From positions 1 to 64,000 of the forward strand of contig CAZJZV010000004.1 in assembly GCA_964550635.1 (NCBI GenBank): a stretch of DNA of 64,000 nt, given 5' to 3'. This document shows, in pieces, positions 42,031 to 51,200 of this stretch (positions are counted from its first letter, which is position 1; every line of letters begins with the position of its first letter). The notes below the pieces were generated by a model that had not been told where the DNA came from, did not search any database, and saw nothing but the letters and a program-made list of their open reading frames with translations. Source of the stretch: RGIG4097 sp964550635 (GTDB lineage Bacteria; Bacillota; Clostridia; Christensenellales; CAG-917). The translations under genes were made by a program, and so were the position numbers.

Positions 42031-42300
42031 CTACTTATTTATATTTTCTTTATAGACTTTGATAGTACGTTTGAGTTCGGAGTCGAACACATGTACTCCA
42101 TTTTCTAATTTTTCTGCAATTTTGTCAAGCGTTTGACCACTTGATTTTAAGTGTTTTATTTTCTTTAGTTTAGAATTTGCAATCTTACGCGAATCTCCGT
42201 CCGCGATTTTCACGTAGTTTTCGTCCACGATTTCCACGACGACGAAGATTTTGCCTTGGTCGTGACCGGCTTTTGACGTTACGATCGAACCTAAATTCAT
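42031..42300 (-). CDS. KOW-domain RNA-binding protein (L14e-like)
   Basis: The 89-residue protein has a KOW motif (LGSIVTSKAGHDQGKIFVVV) followed by a basic tail. It is related to the archaeal/eukaryal L14e-L27e group and typical of the map-infA interval in Clostridia. It probably binds rRNA or the ribosome. Start and map stop overlap by 4 bp. Confidence 0.85.
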   Translation of the reverse strand: MNLGSIVTSKAGHDQGKIFVVVEIVDENYVKIADGDSRKIANSKLKKIKHLKSSGQTLDKIAEKLENGVHVFDSELKRTIKVYKENINK

Positions 42301-43040
42301 AGCGTTAAGATTTCAATTCCGTTTTCGGTGAGAGCCACCGTGTTTTCGTAGTGCGCCGCAGGACTTCTATCCTTTGTCACACACGTCCAACCATCGTCAA
42401 GCGTTTCGACTTCCCACGTACCGAGAGTTATCATCGGTTCGATTGCGAGCGTCATACCCTTTTCGAGTTTCGGACCGTGTCCCGCTCTGCCGTAGTTTGG
42501 CACTTGTGGATCTTCGTGCATCTCTTTGCCGATGCCGTGTCCGACCATCGCTCTTACGACTCCGTATCCCCTGCTTTCGTTATATTCCTGAATGGCGTGG
42601 GATATATCTCCGAGTCTGCCACCTTGCTTGAACTGTTTGATTCCGACGAAGAAACTTTCTCTCGTGATGTCAACGAGTTTCTTTTTCTCATCGCTGACTT
42701 CACCGACCAAAAACGTTCTCGCCGCGTCCGACTGCCAACCCTTGTAAAGAACGCATATATCAATGCTGACGATTTGTCCTTCTTCGAGGCGTTTTGCATT
42801 CGGTATGCCGTGCACCACGACTTCATCCACACTTGCGCATATGCTTGCGGGGTATCCGCCGTAACCCAAGCAGGAAGGAATTGCGTTTCTTTTCTTTATG
42901 TAGTCATACGCGAATTCGTCCAATGCTTTGGTTGAGATGCCGGGTTTGATTTTTTCTTCGATTGCAAGGAGAGTATCTCTCAAAATCTCTCCCGATTGCT
43001 TCATCATAGCAATCTCTTTCGGGCTTTTGATTTTAATCAT
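42297..43040 (-). CDS. map: methionine aminopeptidase type I
   Basis: The 247-residue metalloprotease removes initiator Met. Metal ligands are visible in VSIDICVLYKGWQSDAARTF (two Asp), GHGIGKEMHEDPQVPNY (His), and TLAIEPM and ENTVALTENG (Glu). It overlaps adk by 8 bp and the KOW gene by 4 bp. Confidence 0.96.
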   Translation of the reverse strand: MIKIKSPKEIAMMKQSGEILRDTLLAIEEKIKPGISTKALDEFAYDYIKKRNAIPSCLGYGGYPASICASVDEVVVHGIPNAKRLEEGQIVSIDICVLYKGWQSDAARTFLVGEVSDEKKKLVDITRESFFVGIKQFKQGGRLGDISHAIQEYNESRGYGVVRAMVGHGIGKEMHEDPQVPNYGRAGHGPKLEKGMTLAIEPMITLGTWEVETLDDGWTCVTKDRSPAAHYENTVALTENGIEILTL

Positions 43041-43665
43041 TAAGCACCTTCTTGACCTTATCGAAGATTTCTTCGACCGTACCCACTCCCGCGTCTACGG
43101 TAACGAGATTGCCCTTGCCCGCGTAGTATTCGATGAGCGGAGCGGTTTGTTTCTCGTAAACGTCCAGTCTTGCCTTTACGGTTTCGGGCTTGTCGTCGTC
43201 GCGGACGAACATTTGTTTTCCGCACTTGGGGCAAGCGGTGGAGCCGTTGAGCCAACTGACGTGGGAAGTTTCTCCGCAAATGCAGACGAGTCTTCCGCCG
43301 AGTCTTTCGATAATGGTTTCAAAAGGAACGTCTATATTGAGTGCGACGTCGATATTCGCGACTTTGTCGAGGGCTTCCGCTTGTGCGATAGTACGAGGGA
43401 AGCCGTCGAGAATGTAGCCGTTTTTCGCGTCGTCCTCGGTGAGTCTGTCCGCGACTATGTCGATGACGACTTGGTCGGGAACGAGTGCGCCTTTGTCGAT
43501 ATACGACTTGGCGAGAACTCCGAGAGGCGTGCCTTCTTTGATATTTCTGCGAAGAATGTCCCCCGTAGAAATATGAGGAATGTCATATTCTTTCGCAATG
43601 AGAGCGGCTTGAGTGCCTTTACCTGCGCCGGGCGCGCCCAGCAAAACGATATTTTTCATTTTCAT
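43033..43665 (-). CDS. adk: adenylate kinase (zinc LID form)
   Basis: The 210-residue AMP/ATP phosphotransferase shows P-loop GAPGAGKGTQ, DGFPRTIAQA, and a zinc-binding LID (VCICGETSHVSW, then CPKCGKQM), the Gram-positive type. It is coupled to map. Confidence 0.96.
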   Translation of the reverse strand: MKMKNIVLLGAPGAGKGTQAALIAKEYDIPHISTGDILRRNIKEGTPLGVLAKSYIDKGALVPDQVVIDIVADRLTEDDAKNGYILDGFPRTIAQAEALDKVANIDVALNIDVPFETIIERLGGRLVCICGETSHVSWLNGSTACPKCGKQMFVRDDDKPETVKARLDVYEKQTAPLIEYYAGKGNLVTVDAGVGTVEEIFDKVKKVLND

Positions 43666-43733
43666 TCCTCCTTTTTATGCGTGCGAAACGCCGAAAGAAG
43701 ATTAGGACTTTCGGCGTGAGAAATAAGCAATGC

Positions 43734-45047
43734 TTACTTCAAGAATCCTTTATAGTGCTTCATCATTATTTGCGATTCGAGTTGCTTGTTGAATTCGAGT
43801 GCGACGGAAACGACGATGAGAAGTCCGGTTGCGGAGAACGCATTGCTGATTCCGAGGTTGTAACCCGAATAAGTACCGTTGAGCGCGTTGAAGATGAAAG
43901 TAGGTATCAAGGCGAGCAACGCAAGGAAGATTGCTCCGAACAGCGTGATGCGGTTGGAAATCTTCTTCAAGAAATCGCTGGTGGGTTTACCCGCACGGAT
44001 GCCGGGGATAAATCCGCCGTATTGTTGGATATTCTTCGCGACGTCTTCGGGGTTAAATTGAATCTGCGCATAGAAGTATGCAAAGAACAGAATGAAGATA
44101 ACCATGAACACGTAGTAAGGCCAAGTGCCCGAACCCATATGGACTGCATACCATTGATATGCTTCGCTTTCGGGCCAGAACAACGCCATGATCATTTGAG
44201 GGAACATGAGAAGGGAGGATGCGAAGATGATAGGCATGACGCCGCTTCCGTTGATTCTGATGGGGATGTAGGTGGTTTGACCGCCGTACATCTTGTTGCC
44301 CTTGACTTGCTTACTGTACTGCACCGTAATTCTTCTTTCCGCCATGTCCATAAAGACGATGAACGCGAAGAGAAGAACGACGATGATGATGAATCCGAGA
44401 ATATTCCAAATGTAAGTCCATTCTTCGCCGACAAGTTTGAATGCGCTTGCCATGGAAGTGCCTGCGGTTGCGAGAATACCGACGAAAATGATGAGGGACG
44501 AACCGTTGCCCACACCGTATTCGGTGATTCTCTCACTGAGCCACATGACCATCGTACTGCCCGCCATCAAAATGATGATGATGCCTGCCATCGTGAAGTA
44601 AGGATATTCCCAACCCGCTTCGAAGGAGAAGACGGAGTTGATGCTATTCTTCCAACCGACGACGATACCGATGCCTTGGACCGCCGCAAGAACGAGTGCG
44701 AAGTAGCGGGTGATTTGGGTGAGTTTTTTTCTACCCTCTTCACCCTCTTTGGACATCTTCTCAAGCGCGGGAATAACGAGCGTGAGAAGTTGCATAATGA
44801 TGAATGCGTTGATGAAAGGAAGTATGCCGAGCGAGAACAACGTTGCGTTTGCAAGTGAACCGCCGGTGATCATGGACAAGACTCCGAAGAAGTCGGACTT
44901 GGTGATCAAGCTCTCGAGAGTGCCTGCGGCGATGCCGGGCACCGGGATATAACAACCTATTCTATAAACGAGGAGCATCGCGAGCGTGAGCCAGATTTTA
45001 ACGCGAATTTCCTTCGTTTTGAACGCATTAACAAGTGTTTCAAACAT
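43734..45047 (-). CDS. secY: Sec translocon channel SecY
   Basis: The 437-residue, ten-helix protein is the protein-conducting channel. MFETLVNAFKTKEIRVKIWL and CYIPVPGIA mark the start, and GGFIPGIRAGKPTSDFLKKI the cytosolic loop. Its start shares one base with the rplO stop. Confidence 0.97.
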   Translation of the reverse strand: MFETLVNAFKTKEIRVKIWLTLAMLLVYRIGCYIPVPGIAAGTLESLITKSDFFGVLSMITGGSLANATLFSLGILPFINAFIIMQLLTLVIPALEKMSKEGEEGRKKLTQITRYFALVLAAVQGIGIVVGWKNSINSVFSFEAGWEYPYFTMAGIIIILMAGSTMVMWLSERITEYGVGNGSSLIIFVGILATAGTSMASAFKLVGEEWTYIWNILGFIIIVVLLFAFIVFMDMAERRITVQYSKQVKGNKMYGGQTTYIPIRINGSGVMPIIFASSLLMFPQMIMALFWPESEAYQWYAVHMGSGTWPYYVFMVIFILFFAYFYAQIQFNPEDVAKNIQQYGGFIPGIRAGKPTSDFLKKISNRITLFGAIFLALLALIPTFIFNALNGTYSGYNLGISNAFSATGLLIVVSVALEFNKQLESQIMMKHYKGFLK

Positions 45048-45496
45048 TATTCGATTACCTCTGCCTTGCCTTTGGCTTGTTCAATTTTTGCGACTGCGGA
45101 TGCAGTGAATTTGTTAGCCTTGATGGTGAGTGCTTTTTCAAGAGTTCCGTTTCCGAGAACTTTGAGTCCGTATGCTTCGACTTTCTTGATGATGCCGTTT
45201 GCAACGAGTTCGTCGATACCGACGGTTGCGCCGTCTTCAAAGCAGTTGAAGACTTCGACGTTCACGGTGTTGTAGACGTGTGCGAAACGTTTGTTGTTAA
45301 AGCCGAATTTCGGGATACGTCTGGTCATAGGCATTTGACCGCCTTCGAAATTGGGACGTACACCGCCGCCACTTCTTGCCCATTGACCTTTGTGGCCACG
45401 AGTGGAAGTTTTGCCCATGCCGGAACCGATTCCGCGACCGACTCTCTTTGTGGAGGTTTTTGCGCCCTCTGCGGGTTTCAGATCTTGAATGTTCAT
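45047..45496 (-). CDS. rplO: ribosomal protein L15
   Basis: The 149-residue large-subunit protein has the Gly-rich start KRVGRGIGSGMGKTSTRGHK and the second motif GGQMPMTRRIPKFGF. Its stop shares one base with the secY start. Confidence 0.97.
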   Translation of the reverse strand: MNIQDLKPAEGAKTSTKRVGRGIGSGMGKTSTRGHKGQWARSGGGVRPNFEGGQMPMTRRIPKFGFNNKRFAHVYNTVNVEVFNCFEDGATVGIDELVANGIIKKVEAYGLKVLGNGTLEKALTIKANKFTASAVAKIEQAKGKAEVIE

Positions 45497-45505
45497 AGTT
45501 CCTCC

Positions 45506-45712
45506 TTAGATTTCCTCAACCTTGACAAGGTGAGAGAGTTTCTTAATCATGCCTCTGACGACGGGAGTGTCGTTGAAGGTGTTGGAGCTACCGACTTTGT
45601 GAAGTCCGAGAGCTTCGCAATTCGCCTTTTGGTTCTTGAGGCAAGAAATCGTGGATTTCACGAGAGTGACTTTGATTTGTTTGACTTCGGTGGTTTCAAC
45701 TTTCTTTGCCAT
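45506..45712 (-). CDS. rpmD: ribosomal protein L30
   Basis: The 68-residue short bacterial L30 shows IKVTLVKSTISCLKNQKANC and ending GMIKKLSHLVKVEE. It lies between rpsE and rplO as usual. Confidence 0.95.
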   Translation of the reverse strand: MAKKVETTEVKQIKVTLVKSTISCLKNQKANCEALGLHKVGSSNTFNDTPVVRGMIKKLSHLVKVEEI

Positions 45713-45722
45713 AATATCCTCC

Positions 45723-46241
45723 TTAGCCTTCCACGTCTACACCGCGAAGTTTTGCGATTTGTTCCGCGTTGCGGAGATTGCAAAGACCTTCGAGGGTTGC
45801 TTTGGCGCAGTTGATGGGATTGTTGGAGCCGAGGGATTTCGTTCTAATATCCTTGACACCTGCCGCTTCGAGGACTGCACGCACCGCACCGCCTGCGATA
45901 ACGCCGGTACCGGTTTCAGCGGGGAGAAGAAGAACTTGTCCGCGACCGAACTTGCCGGTGATTTGGTGAGGTATCGTGGTGTCTTTGAGGGACACTGCAA
46001 CCATATTGCGTTTTGCAAGTTGAGTTGCTTTCTCGATTGCTTCGGGGACTTCGGCTGCTTTGCCCATGCCAAGACCGACTTTGCCTTGACCGTCACCGAC
46101 GACTACGAGTGCGCTGAAGCGCATGTTACGTCCGCCTTTGACGACCTTGGTAACGCGGTTGACCGCTATGAGCTTGCTATTGAGACCGTCGTCTTCTCTA
46201 TTGTTTCTATCTTTTCTTCTATTATCGCGTTGTTCTGCCAT
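45723..46241 (-). CDS. rpsE: ribosomal protein S5
   Basis: The 172-residue protein's double-stranded-RNA-binding domain starts NSKLIAVNRVTKVVKGGRNM, with GDGQGKVGLGMGKAAEVPEA following. It is important for decoding accuracy. Confidence 0.97.
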   Translation of the reverse strand: MAEQRDNRRKDRNNREDDGLNSKLIAVNRVTKVVKGGRNMRFSALVVVGDGQGKVGLGMGKAAEVPEAIEKATQLAKRNMVAVSLKDTTIPHQITGKFGRGQVLLLPAETGTGVIAGGAVRAVLEAAGVKDIRTKSLGSNNPINCAKATLEGLCNLRNAEQIAKLRGVDVEG

Positions 46242-46253
46242 AGTTAGCCCTCC

Positions 46254-46625
46254 TTAGAAAACGAGACCGGCTTCTCTTGCGCCGTCAGCGAGTGCTTGCA
46301 CTCTGCCGGTGTAGAGGTATCCGCCTCTGTCGTAAACGACTTTGGTGATGCCGAGTTTCATAGCCTTTTCCGCGACTGCCTTGCCGACGACTTTTGCCGC
46401 TTCGACCTTGGTGAGAGATGCGACTTGTGCCGCGATGTCTTTCTCAACGGTGGACGCTGCGCAAAGGGTGTGTCCGACTTGGTCGTCAATGATTTGGGCG
46501 TAAATATGGTTGGTGCTGCGATACACGGAGAGACGAGGACACTCTGCAGTGCCGGGTTTGATGTTCTTTCTGACTCTCTCGTGACGGATAATTCTATCCG
46601 CGTTCTTATCTTTCTTAACTATCAT
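46254..46625 (-). CDS. rplR: ribosomal protein L18
   Basis: The 123-residue 5S rRNA-binding protein shows RHERVRKNIKPGTAECPRLS, VYRSTNHIYAQIIDD and the end DRGGYLYTGRVQALADGARE. Confidence 0.97.
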   Translation of the reverse strand: MIVKKDKNADRIIRHERVRKNIKPGTAECPRLSVYRSTNHIYAQIIDDQVGHTLCAASTVEKDIAAQVASLTKVEAAKVVGKAVAEKAMKLGITKVVYDRGGYLYTGRVQALADGAREAGLVF

Positions 46626-46635
46626 ATTTCACCTC

Positions 46636-47175
46636 TTATTTACCGGCAGTCTTGCCTTCCTTGCGGATAACGACTTCGTCTTTGTAGTGGAAGCCATAGC
46701 CGTGATAAGGTTCGACGGGTTTGATTGCCTTGATGGACGCCGCGGTTTGACCGACCTTTTGACGGTCGATACCTTTCACAACGATTTCGAGGGGTGCCGC
46801 CATCTTGAAGGTAACGCCTTCGGGAGCGGTGAACTCTACGACGTGCGAGAAACCGATGTTCATCGTGAGTTTGTTATCAGTTGCGGTCACTTTGTAACCT
46901 ACGCCGGATACGACGAGGGTTTTTTCAAAGCCTTTCGTGACGCCGGTCACCATGTTGTTGATGAGTGCGCGATAGAGGCCGTGAAGTGCGCGATGGTCTT
47001 TGTCATCACTGTGTCTTTCGACGAGGATGTGACCGTCTTGCACGGAAACCGTTATGCTGGAATCCACTTTTTGAGAAAGGGTTCCGAGGGGACCTTTGAC
47101 GGTAACCACGTTGTTGACGTTTTCAAAAGTGACGCCTTCAGGGATTGCAATGGGTGCTCTTCCGATACGAGACAT
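46636..47175 (-). CDS. rplF: ribosomal protein L6
   Basis: A 179-residue protein. MSRIGRAPIAIPEGV is the family start and has GGAGG 8 nt upstream, so 47175 is preferred over the open frame beginning at 47193. The signature PEPYHGYGFHYKDEV-like segment is seen as PVEPYHGYGFHYKDEVVIRK. Confidence 0.97.
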   Translation of the reverse strand: MSRIGRAPIAIPEGVTFENVNNVVTVKGPLGTLSQKVDSSITVSVQDGHILVERHSDDKDHRALHGLYRALINNMVTGVTKGFEKTLVVSGVGYKVTATDNKLTMNIGFSHVVEFTAPEGVTFKMAAPLEIVVKGIDRQKVGQTAASIKAIKPVEPYHGYGFHYKDEVVIRKEGKTAGK

Positions 47176-47186
47176 AATATTACCTC

Positions 47187-47582
47187 CTACCAAATGTAAG
47201 CGAGCACTTCGCCGCCCACTTTTTGTTCCCTTGCTTCCTTGTCGGTCAAGATGCCCTTGTTCGTGGAAAGGATTGCGATACCCATACCGTTGAGAACTTT
47301 GGGGAGCTTGTCGACGCTTGCGTAAACGCGGAGGCCGGGGGTGGAAACTCTCTTGAGGCCGGTGATGACTTTGAGTCCCTTGATGGGGGAATACTTCAAG
47401 GTGATCACGATGTCGTTTTGGACTTCGTTTTCGACGATTTCAAAACTCTTTACGTAGCCTTCTTTGACGAGTATTTCTGCGATTGCCACCTTCATTTTGC
47501 TTGCGGGGATAGTCACCGTTTCGTGTTTGGCGGTCAATGCATTTCTGATTCTTGTAAGCATATCTGCAATAGGATCTGTCAT
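47187..47582 (-). CDS. rpsH: ribosomal protein S8
   Basis: The 131-residue primary 16S-binding protein starts MTDPIADMLTRIRNALTAKH. The end KGILTDKEAREQKVGGEVLA is typical. In many bacteria S8 represses the spc section. Confidence 0.97.
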   Translation of the reverse strand: MTDPIADMLTRIRNALTAKHETVTIPASKMKVAIAEILVKEGYVKSFEIVENEVQNDIVITLKYSPIKGLKVITGLKRVSTPGLRVYASVDKLPKVLNGMGIAILSTNKGILTDKEAREQKVGGEVLAYIW

Positions 47583-47598
47583 TGTATTCTGCCTCCTC

Positions 47599-47784
47599 TT
47601 ACCAACTTGCTTTCTTTACGCCGGGAATTTGACCTTTGTAGGCAAGTTCACGGAAGCAAACTCTGCAAATGCCGTATTTTCTGAGAACCGCGTGGGGACG
47701 TCCGCAGATTTTGCAGCGGGTGTATTCTCTGGTCGAGAACTTCGCGGGTCTGGATTGTCTGATTTTTTGTGAAGTTTTAGCCAT
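47599..47784 (-). CDS. rpsN: ribosomal protein S14 (type Z)
   Basis: The 61-residue zinc-binding short S14 has the ribbon CKICGRPHAVLRKYGICRVC. This form fits a Gram-positive lineage. Confidence 0.97.
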   Translation of the reverse strand: MAKTSQKIRQSRPAKFSTREYTRCKICGRPHAVLRKYGICRVCFRELAYKGQIPGVKKASW

Positions 47785-47798
47785 AAAAACTTATCCTC

Positions 47799-48395
47799 CT
47801 ATTTGGCAAAGGGCATGCCCATAAGTCTGAGAAGCTCACGTGCTTCCTCGTCGGTCTTTGCGGTGGTGACGATGCAAATATCGAAACCGCGCACTTTCTC
47901 GATTTGGTCGTAAGAGATTTCAGGGAATATGAGTTGTTCTTTGACGCCCAGCGCGTAATTTCCTCTGCCGTCGAAGGACTTGGAGGACACTCCGCGGAAG
48001 TCACGCACTCTGGGGAGAGCGATGGAGATGAACTTGTCGAGGAAGTCGTACATTCTCTCGTTGCGGAGAGTGACCTTCGCGCCAACGTTCATGCCTTCTC
48101 TCACTTTGAAGTTTGCGACACTCTTCTTCGCTTTGGTGATGACGGGTTTTTGTCCCGCGATTTGAGTGAGTTCCGCCACTGCAATTTGGAGAGATTTGCT
48201 GTTGTCTTTGCAATCGCCGAGTCCCATGTTGAGAACTATTTTCTCAAGGCGAGGAACTTCGTTGATGTTTTTGTAGCCAAAACGTTTGACGAGAGCGGGA
48301 ACGACTTCTTCTTTGTACGCCGTTCTCATTCTGTATCTTTCGGCACCGTTATCGGTTGCAGCTGCTTTAGCAACCTGATTCTTCTTGTCTGCCAC
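47799..48395 (-). CDS. rplE: ribosomal protein L5
   Basis: The 198-residue 5S rRNA-binding protein shows LEKIVLNMGLGDCKDNSKSL, ITKAKKSVANFKVREGM and IALPRVRDFRGVSSKSFDG. The N-terminus has about 15 extra residues compared with the usual 180. Confidence 0.97.
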   Translation of the reverse strand: MADKKNQVAKAAATDNGAERYRMRTAYKEEVVPALVKRFGYKNINEVPRLEKIVLNMGLGDCKDNSKSLQIAVAELTQIAGQKPVITKAKKSVANFKVREGMNVGAKVTLRNERMYDFLDKFISIALPRVRDFRGVSSKSFDGRGNYALGVKEQLIFPEISYDQIEKVRGFDICIVTTAKTDEEARELLRLMGMPFAK

Positions 48396-48412
48396 AGTTT
48401 ATACCTCCGAGG

Positions 48413-48820
48413 TTAGTCTTTCTTTTCGGCTTTTTTTGCCTTTGCTTTGGATGCCTTCTTTGCTGCCTTTTTGGCGGAAGACTTCTTTTCGTCGAGGGAC
48501 GCACCGCACTTTGCGCAGACGCGGACGGACTTCATTTCGCCCTTTGCGTTTGCTTCTTCGGTGTGACGGACGCGGACTACTTCACCACATGCGGGGCAAA
48601 TGTGCATGACGTTGGATGCATCGATTGCGCCTTCTTGTTTGAGGATACCGCCCTTGTCTTGTGCGTTTCTCGGTTTTTTGCTCTTGGAAACGATATTGAT
48701 ACCTTCAACGTACACTCTGTTTTCTTCGGGGAGAACTTTGAGGACTTTGCCGGCTTTGCCTTTATCTTTTCCTGCGATGACCATTACGTTGTCACCGGTT
48801 TTAACGTTCATTTTTGCCAT
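48413..48820 (-). CDS. rplX: ribosomal protein L24 with zinc ribbon and Lys/Ala tail
   Basis: The 135-residue assembly-initiator protein has the KOW domain DNVMVIAGKDKGKAGKVLKV. The usual 100-115 residues are followed by a two-CxxC ribbon (CPACG and CAKCG) and a basic tail of about 28 residues made almost only of Lys, Ala and Ser. The tail probably contacts rRNA. Confidence 0.95.
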   Translation of the reverse strand: MAKMNVKTGDNVMVIAGKDKGKAGKVLKVLPEENRVYVEGINIVSKSKKPRNAQDKGGILKQEGAIDASNVMHICPACGEVVRVRHTEEANAKGEMKSVRVCAKCGASLDEKKSSAKKAAKKASKAKAKKAEKKD

Positions 48821-48831
48821 TGTAAACCTCC

Positions 48832-49200
48832 TTAAAGCACTTCGGGTGCAAGAGAGATTATCTTCATATAGTCTTTGTCACGAAGTTCTCTCGCGATGGG
48901 CCCAAAGATACGGGTGCCTTGGGGTTGTTTTTGGTTGTCGATTATGACGGCTGCGTTGTCGTCGAATTTAATCGAACTTCCGTCTTGACGTTGGATTCCG
49001 AAGCTAGTGCGGACGATGACCGCTTTGACTACGTCGCCTTTTTTGACCTTGCCGCCGGGGATTGCGGATTTCACGGATGCAACGATGACGTCGCCGATGT
49101 TACCGCTTCTGCGGAAGGAACCGCCAAGAACTCTGATACACATTATTTCTTTTGCGCCGCTGTTGTCTGCGACTTTAAGTCTTGATTGTGGTTGTATCAT
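48832..49200 (-). CDS. rplN: ribosomal protein L14
   Basis: A 122-residue protein. MIQPQSRLKVADNSGAKEIM and GTRIFGPIARELRDKDYMKI are diagnostic. It lies at the subunit interface. Confidence 0.98.
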   Translation of the reverse strand: MIQPQSRLKVADNSGAKEIMCIRVLGGSFRRSGNIGDVIVASVKSAIPGGKVKKGDVVKAVIVRTSFGIQRQDGSSIKFDDNAAVIIDNQKQPQGTRIFGPIARELRDKDYMKIISLAPEVL

Positions 49201-49212
49201 AGTTGTGTCTCC

Positions 49213-49470
49213 TTATTTCGCCTTTTCGATTATCTCGACAAGACGCCAGCACTTATCCTTAGAAAGAGGACGAGTTTCTGCAACACGCACTTTGTCGCCA
49301 ATACCACATTCGTTCTTTTCGTCGTGTGCTTTCAGCTTTTTGGTGCGGCTAACGATTTTCTTATAGAGAGGGTGTTTTACACGTTCGGTGATTGCAACGA
49401 CGATGGTTTTGTCCATCTTATCGCTCACGACGATGCCTACTCTTTCTTTTCTGAGATTTCTTTCTTCCAT
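49213..49470 (-). CDS. rpsQ: ribosomal protein S17
   Basis: An 85-residue protein. VGIVVSDKMDKTIVVAITER and the closing CRLVEIIEKAK-type end (CWRLVEIIEK) identify it. Confidence 0.97.
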   Translation of the reverse strand: MEERNLRKERVGIVVSDKMDKTIVVAITERVKHPLYKKIVSRTKKLKAHDEKNECGIGDKVRVAETRPLSKDKCWRLVEIIEKAK

Positions 49471-49484
49471 ATTATCCTCCGCTA

Positions 49485-49700
49485 TCAGTTGTTCGCGTCA
49501 GCGTTTTGCTTTGCGATTTCTCTTTGACGAATGACCGTCTTGATGCGGGCTATATCCTTTCTGGTTTCAACAAGAACCATGGGGTTCGTCAACTGATTGG
49601 TGGCGTTTTTGAAACGAAGGAAAAACAGTTCGGACTTGAGTTCGTTGAGCTTGTTTTGCAATTCCTTATCAGTCATTTCATGTACTTGTTTCGCTTTCAT
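49485..49700 (-). CDS. rpmC: ribosomal protein L29
   Basis: The 71-residue two-helix protein at the exit tunnel shows ELQNKLNELKSELFFLRFKN and ARIKTVIRQREI. It overlaps rplP by 4 bp. Confidence 0.97.
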   Translation of the reverse strand: MKAKQVHEMTDKELQNKLNELKSELFFLRFKNATNQLTNPMVLVETRKDIARIKTVIRQREIAKQNADANN

Positions 49701-50128
49701 TCTTCACCGCCTTCGGCCATGTCTGCCTTTGCCATAAACTTACACTTGACGGGAAGTTTGTGCGCTGCAAGACGAAGAGCCTCTTTTGCTATTGATTCGT
49801 CCACGCCTGCGATTTCGAACATCACACGGCCGGGCTTGACTACTGCTACCCAATATTCGGGAGAACCTTTACCGCTACCCATACGAGTTTCAGCGGGTTT
49901 CTTCGTTACGGGTTTGTGAGGGAAGATGTCCACCCAAACTTGTCCGCCACGACGAATGTATCTGGTCATTGCGACACGGGCTGCTTCTATTTGGTTCGAG
50001 GTAATCCAACCGGGTTCGGTTGCGATAAGGCCGTATTCGCCGTATGCGATGACGTTACCCTTATTTGCTTTACCTTTCATTCTGCCACGGAATTGACGGC
50101 GTCTTTTGACGCGTTTAGGCATCAACAT
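49697..50128 (-). CDS. rplP: ribosomal protein L16
   Basis: A 143-residue protein. MLMPKRVKRRRQFRGRMKGK is the family start, with GGAGGAG 8 nt upstream. RYIRRGGQVWVDIFPHKPVT follows. Its start codon shares one base with the rpsC stop. Confidence 0.97.
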   Translation of the reverse strand: MLMPKRVKRRRQFRGRMKGKANKGNVIAYGEYGLIATEPGWITSNQIEAARVAMTRYIRRGGQVWVDIFPHKPVTKKPAETRMGSGKGSPEYWVAVVKPGRVMFEIAGVDESIAKEALRLAAHKLPVKCKFMAKADMAEGGEE

Positions 50129-50790
50129 TATTTATCTCCTCCTTCCAAAGGATTTTTGCCAAGGACTTCGCCCTTGTAGATCCAGCACTTCACGCCGATT
50201 GCGCCGAAGGTGGTGTTTGCGGTTGCAGTGCCGTAATCGATGTCTGCGCGGAGAGTTTGAAGAGGAATGGAACCCTCGTGATAGCTCTCGCTTCTTGCGA
50301 TTTCTGCACCGTCAAGACGTCCGCTGACTTTGGTTTTAATACCCTTTGCGCCCGCTTTCATTGCTCTGGACATGGCTTGTTTCATACTTCTACGGAAGGA
50401 TGCTCTTGCCTCGAGTTGTTTTGCGATTGCTTCTGCGACGAGTTGTGCGTCTGCATCGGGGTGTTTGACTTCCATGATGTTCACGCTGACTTTCTTGTCG
50501 CCGTTGACGAGGGATTTGACTTCTTCGGTGAGTGCCGCCGCGCCTGCTCCGTCTTTGCCGATGAGCACTGCGGGACGTGCGGTGTAAACGGATACGACCA
50601 CTTTGTCCGCCGCTCTTTCGATATTGATCTTGGAGATTGCGGTGTCATAATATTTTTTCTTTACGAACTTACGGATTTTGTTGTCTTCAACAAGGTTGTC
50701 CGCGAAGTTTTTCTTGTCTGCATACCAAGTGGCTTCCCAGGGTCTGATAACGCCGGTGCGAAGTCCGTTCGGATTAACTTTTTGTCCCAT
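50128..50790 (-). CDS. rpsC: ribosomal protein S3
   Basis: The 220-residue protein has a KH domain and S3 C-domain: MGQKVNPNGLRTGVIRPWEA, RPAVLIGKDGAGAAAL, KGIKTKVSGRLDGAEIARSE. It forms the mRNA entry site. Confidence 0.97.
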   Translation of the reverse strand: MGQKVNPNGLRTGVIRPWEATWYADKKNFADNLVEDNKIRKFVKKKYYDTAISKINIERAADKVVVSVYTARPAVLIGKDGAGAAALTEEVKSLVNGDKKVSVNIMEVKHPDADAQLVAEAIAKQLEARASFRRSMKQAMSRAMKAGAKGIKTKVSGRLDGAEIARSESYHEGSIPLQTLRADIDYGTATANTTFGAIGVKCWIYKGEVLGKNPLEGGDK

Positions 50791-50802
50791 TTTAGCCTCC
50801 TA

Positions 50803-51192
50803 TTATGCTTGTTTGCTGTCGAGGATGACAGTGATATGACTTGTTCTCTTGTTGATGCGGAATGCTCTGCCTTGTGCTCTGGGCATGATGCGTTTGAGGG
50901 TGGGACCTTCATTCGCATAGCATTCTGCGACGTACAAGTCGTTTCTGGAAAGATTTTGGTTGTTTTCCGCGTTTGCCGCTGCGCTGTTGACGAGTTTGTA
51001 GAGAACTTCGCTTGCCGCTTTGGGAGTGTTTTCCAAAATCGCGATTGCTTCGTTTACGGGTTTGCCCTTGATGACGTCGAGTACGATACGGACTTTGAAG
51101 GGAGAAATTCTGACGAACTTCGCGGTCGCTCTGGGTCTGGTATCAGCATTGGCTTGACGCGCAAGTGCTTTTTGTTTAGAACGTGTTGCCAT
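50803..51192 (-). CDS. rplV: ribosomal protein L22
   Basis: The 129-residue protein lines the exit tunnel. ATAKFVRISPFKVRIVLDVI and the C-terminal RAQGRAFRINKRTSHITVIL identify it. Confidence 0.97.
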   Translation of the reverse strand: MATRSKQKALARQANADTRPRATAKFVRISPFKVRIVLDVIKGKPVNEAIAILENTPKAASEVLYKLVNSAAANAENNQNLSRNDLYVAECYANEGPTLKRIMPRAQGRAFRINKRTSHITVILDSKQA

Positions 51193-51200
51193 ATTTCCTC

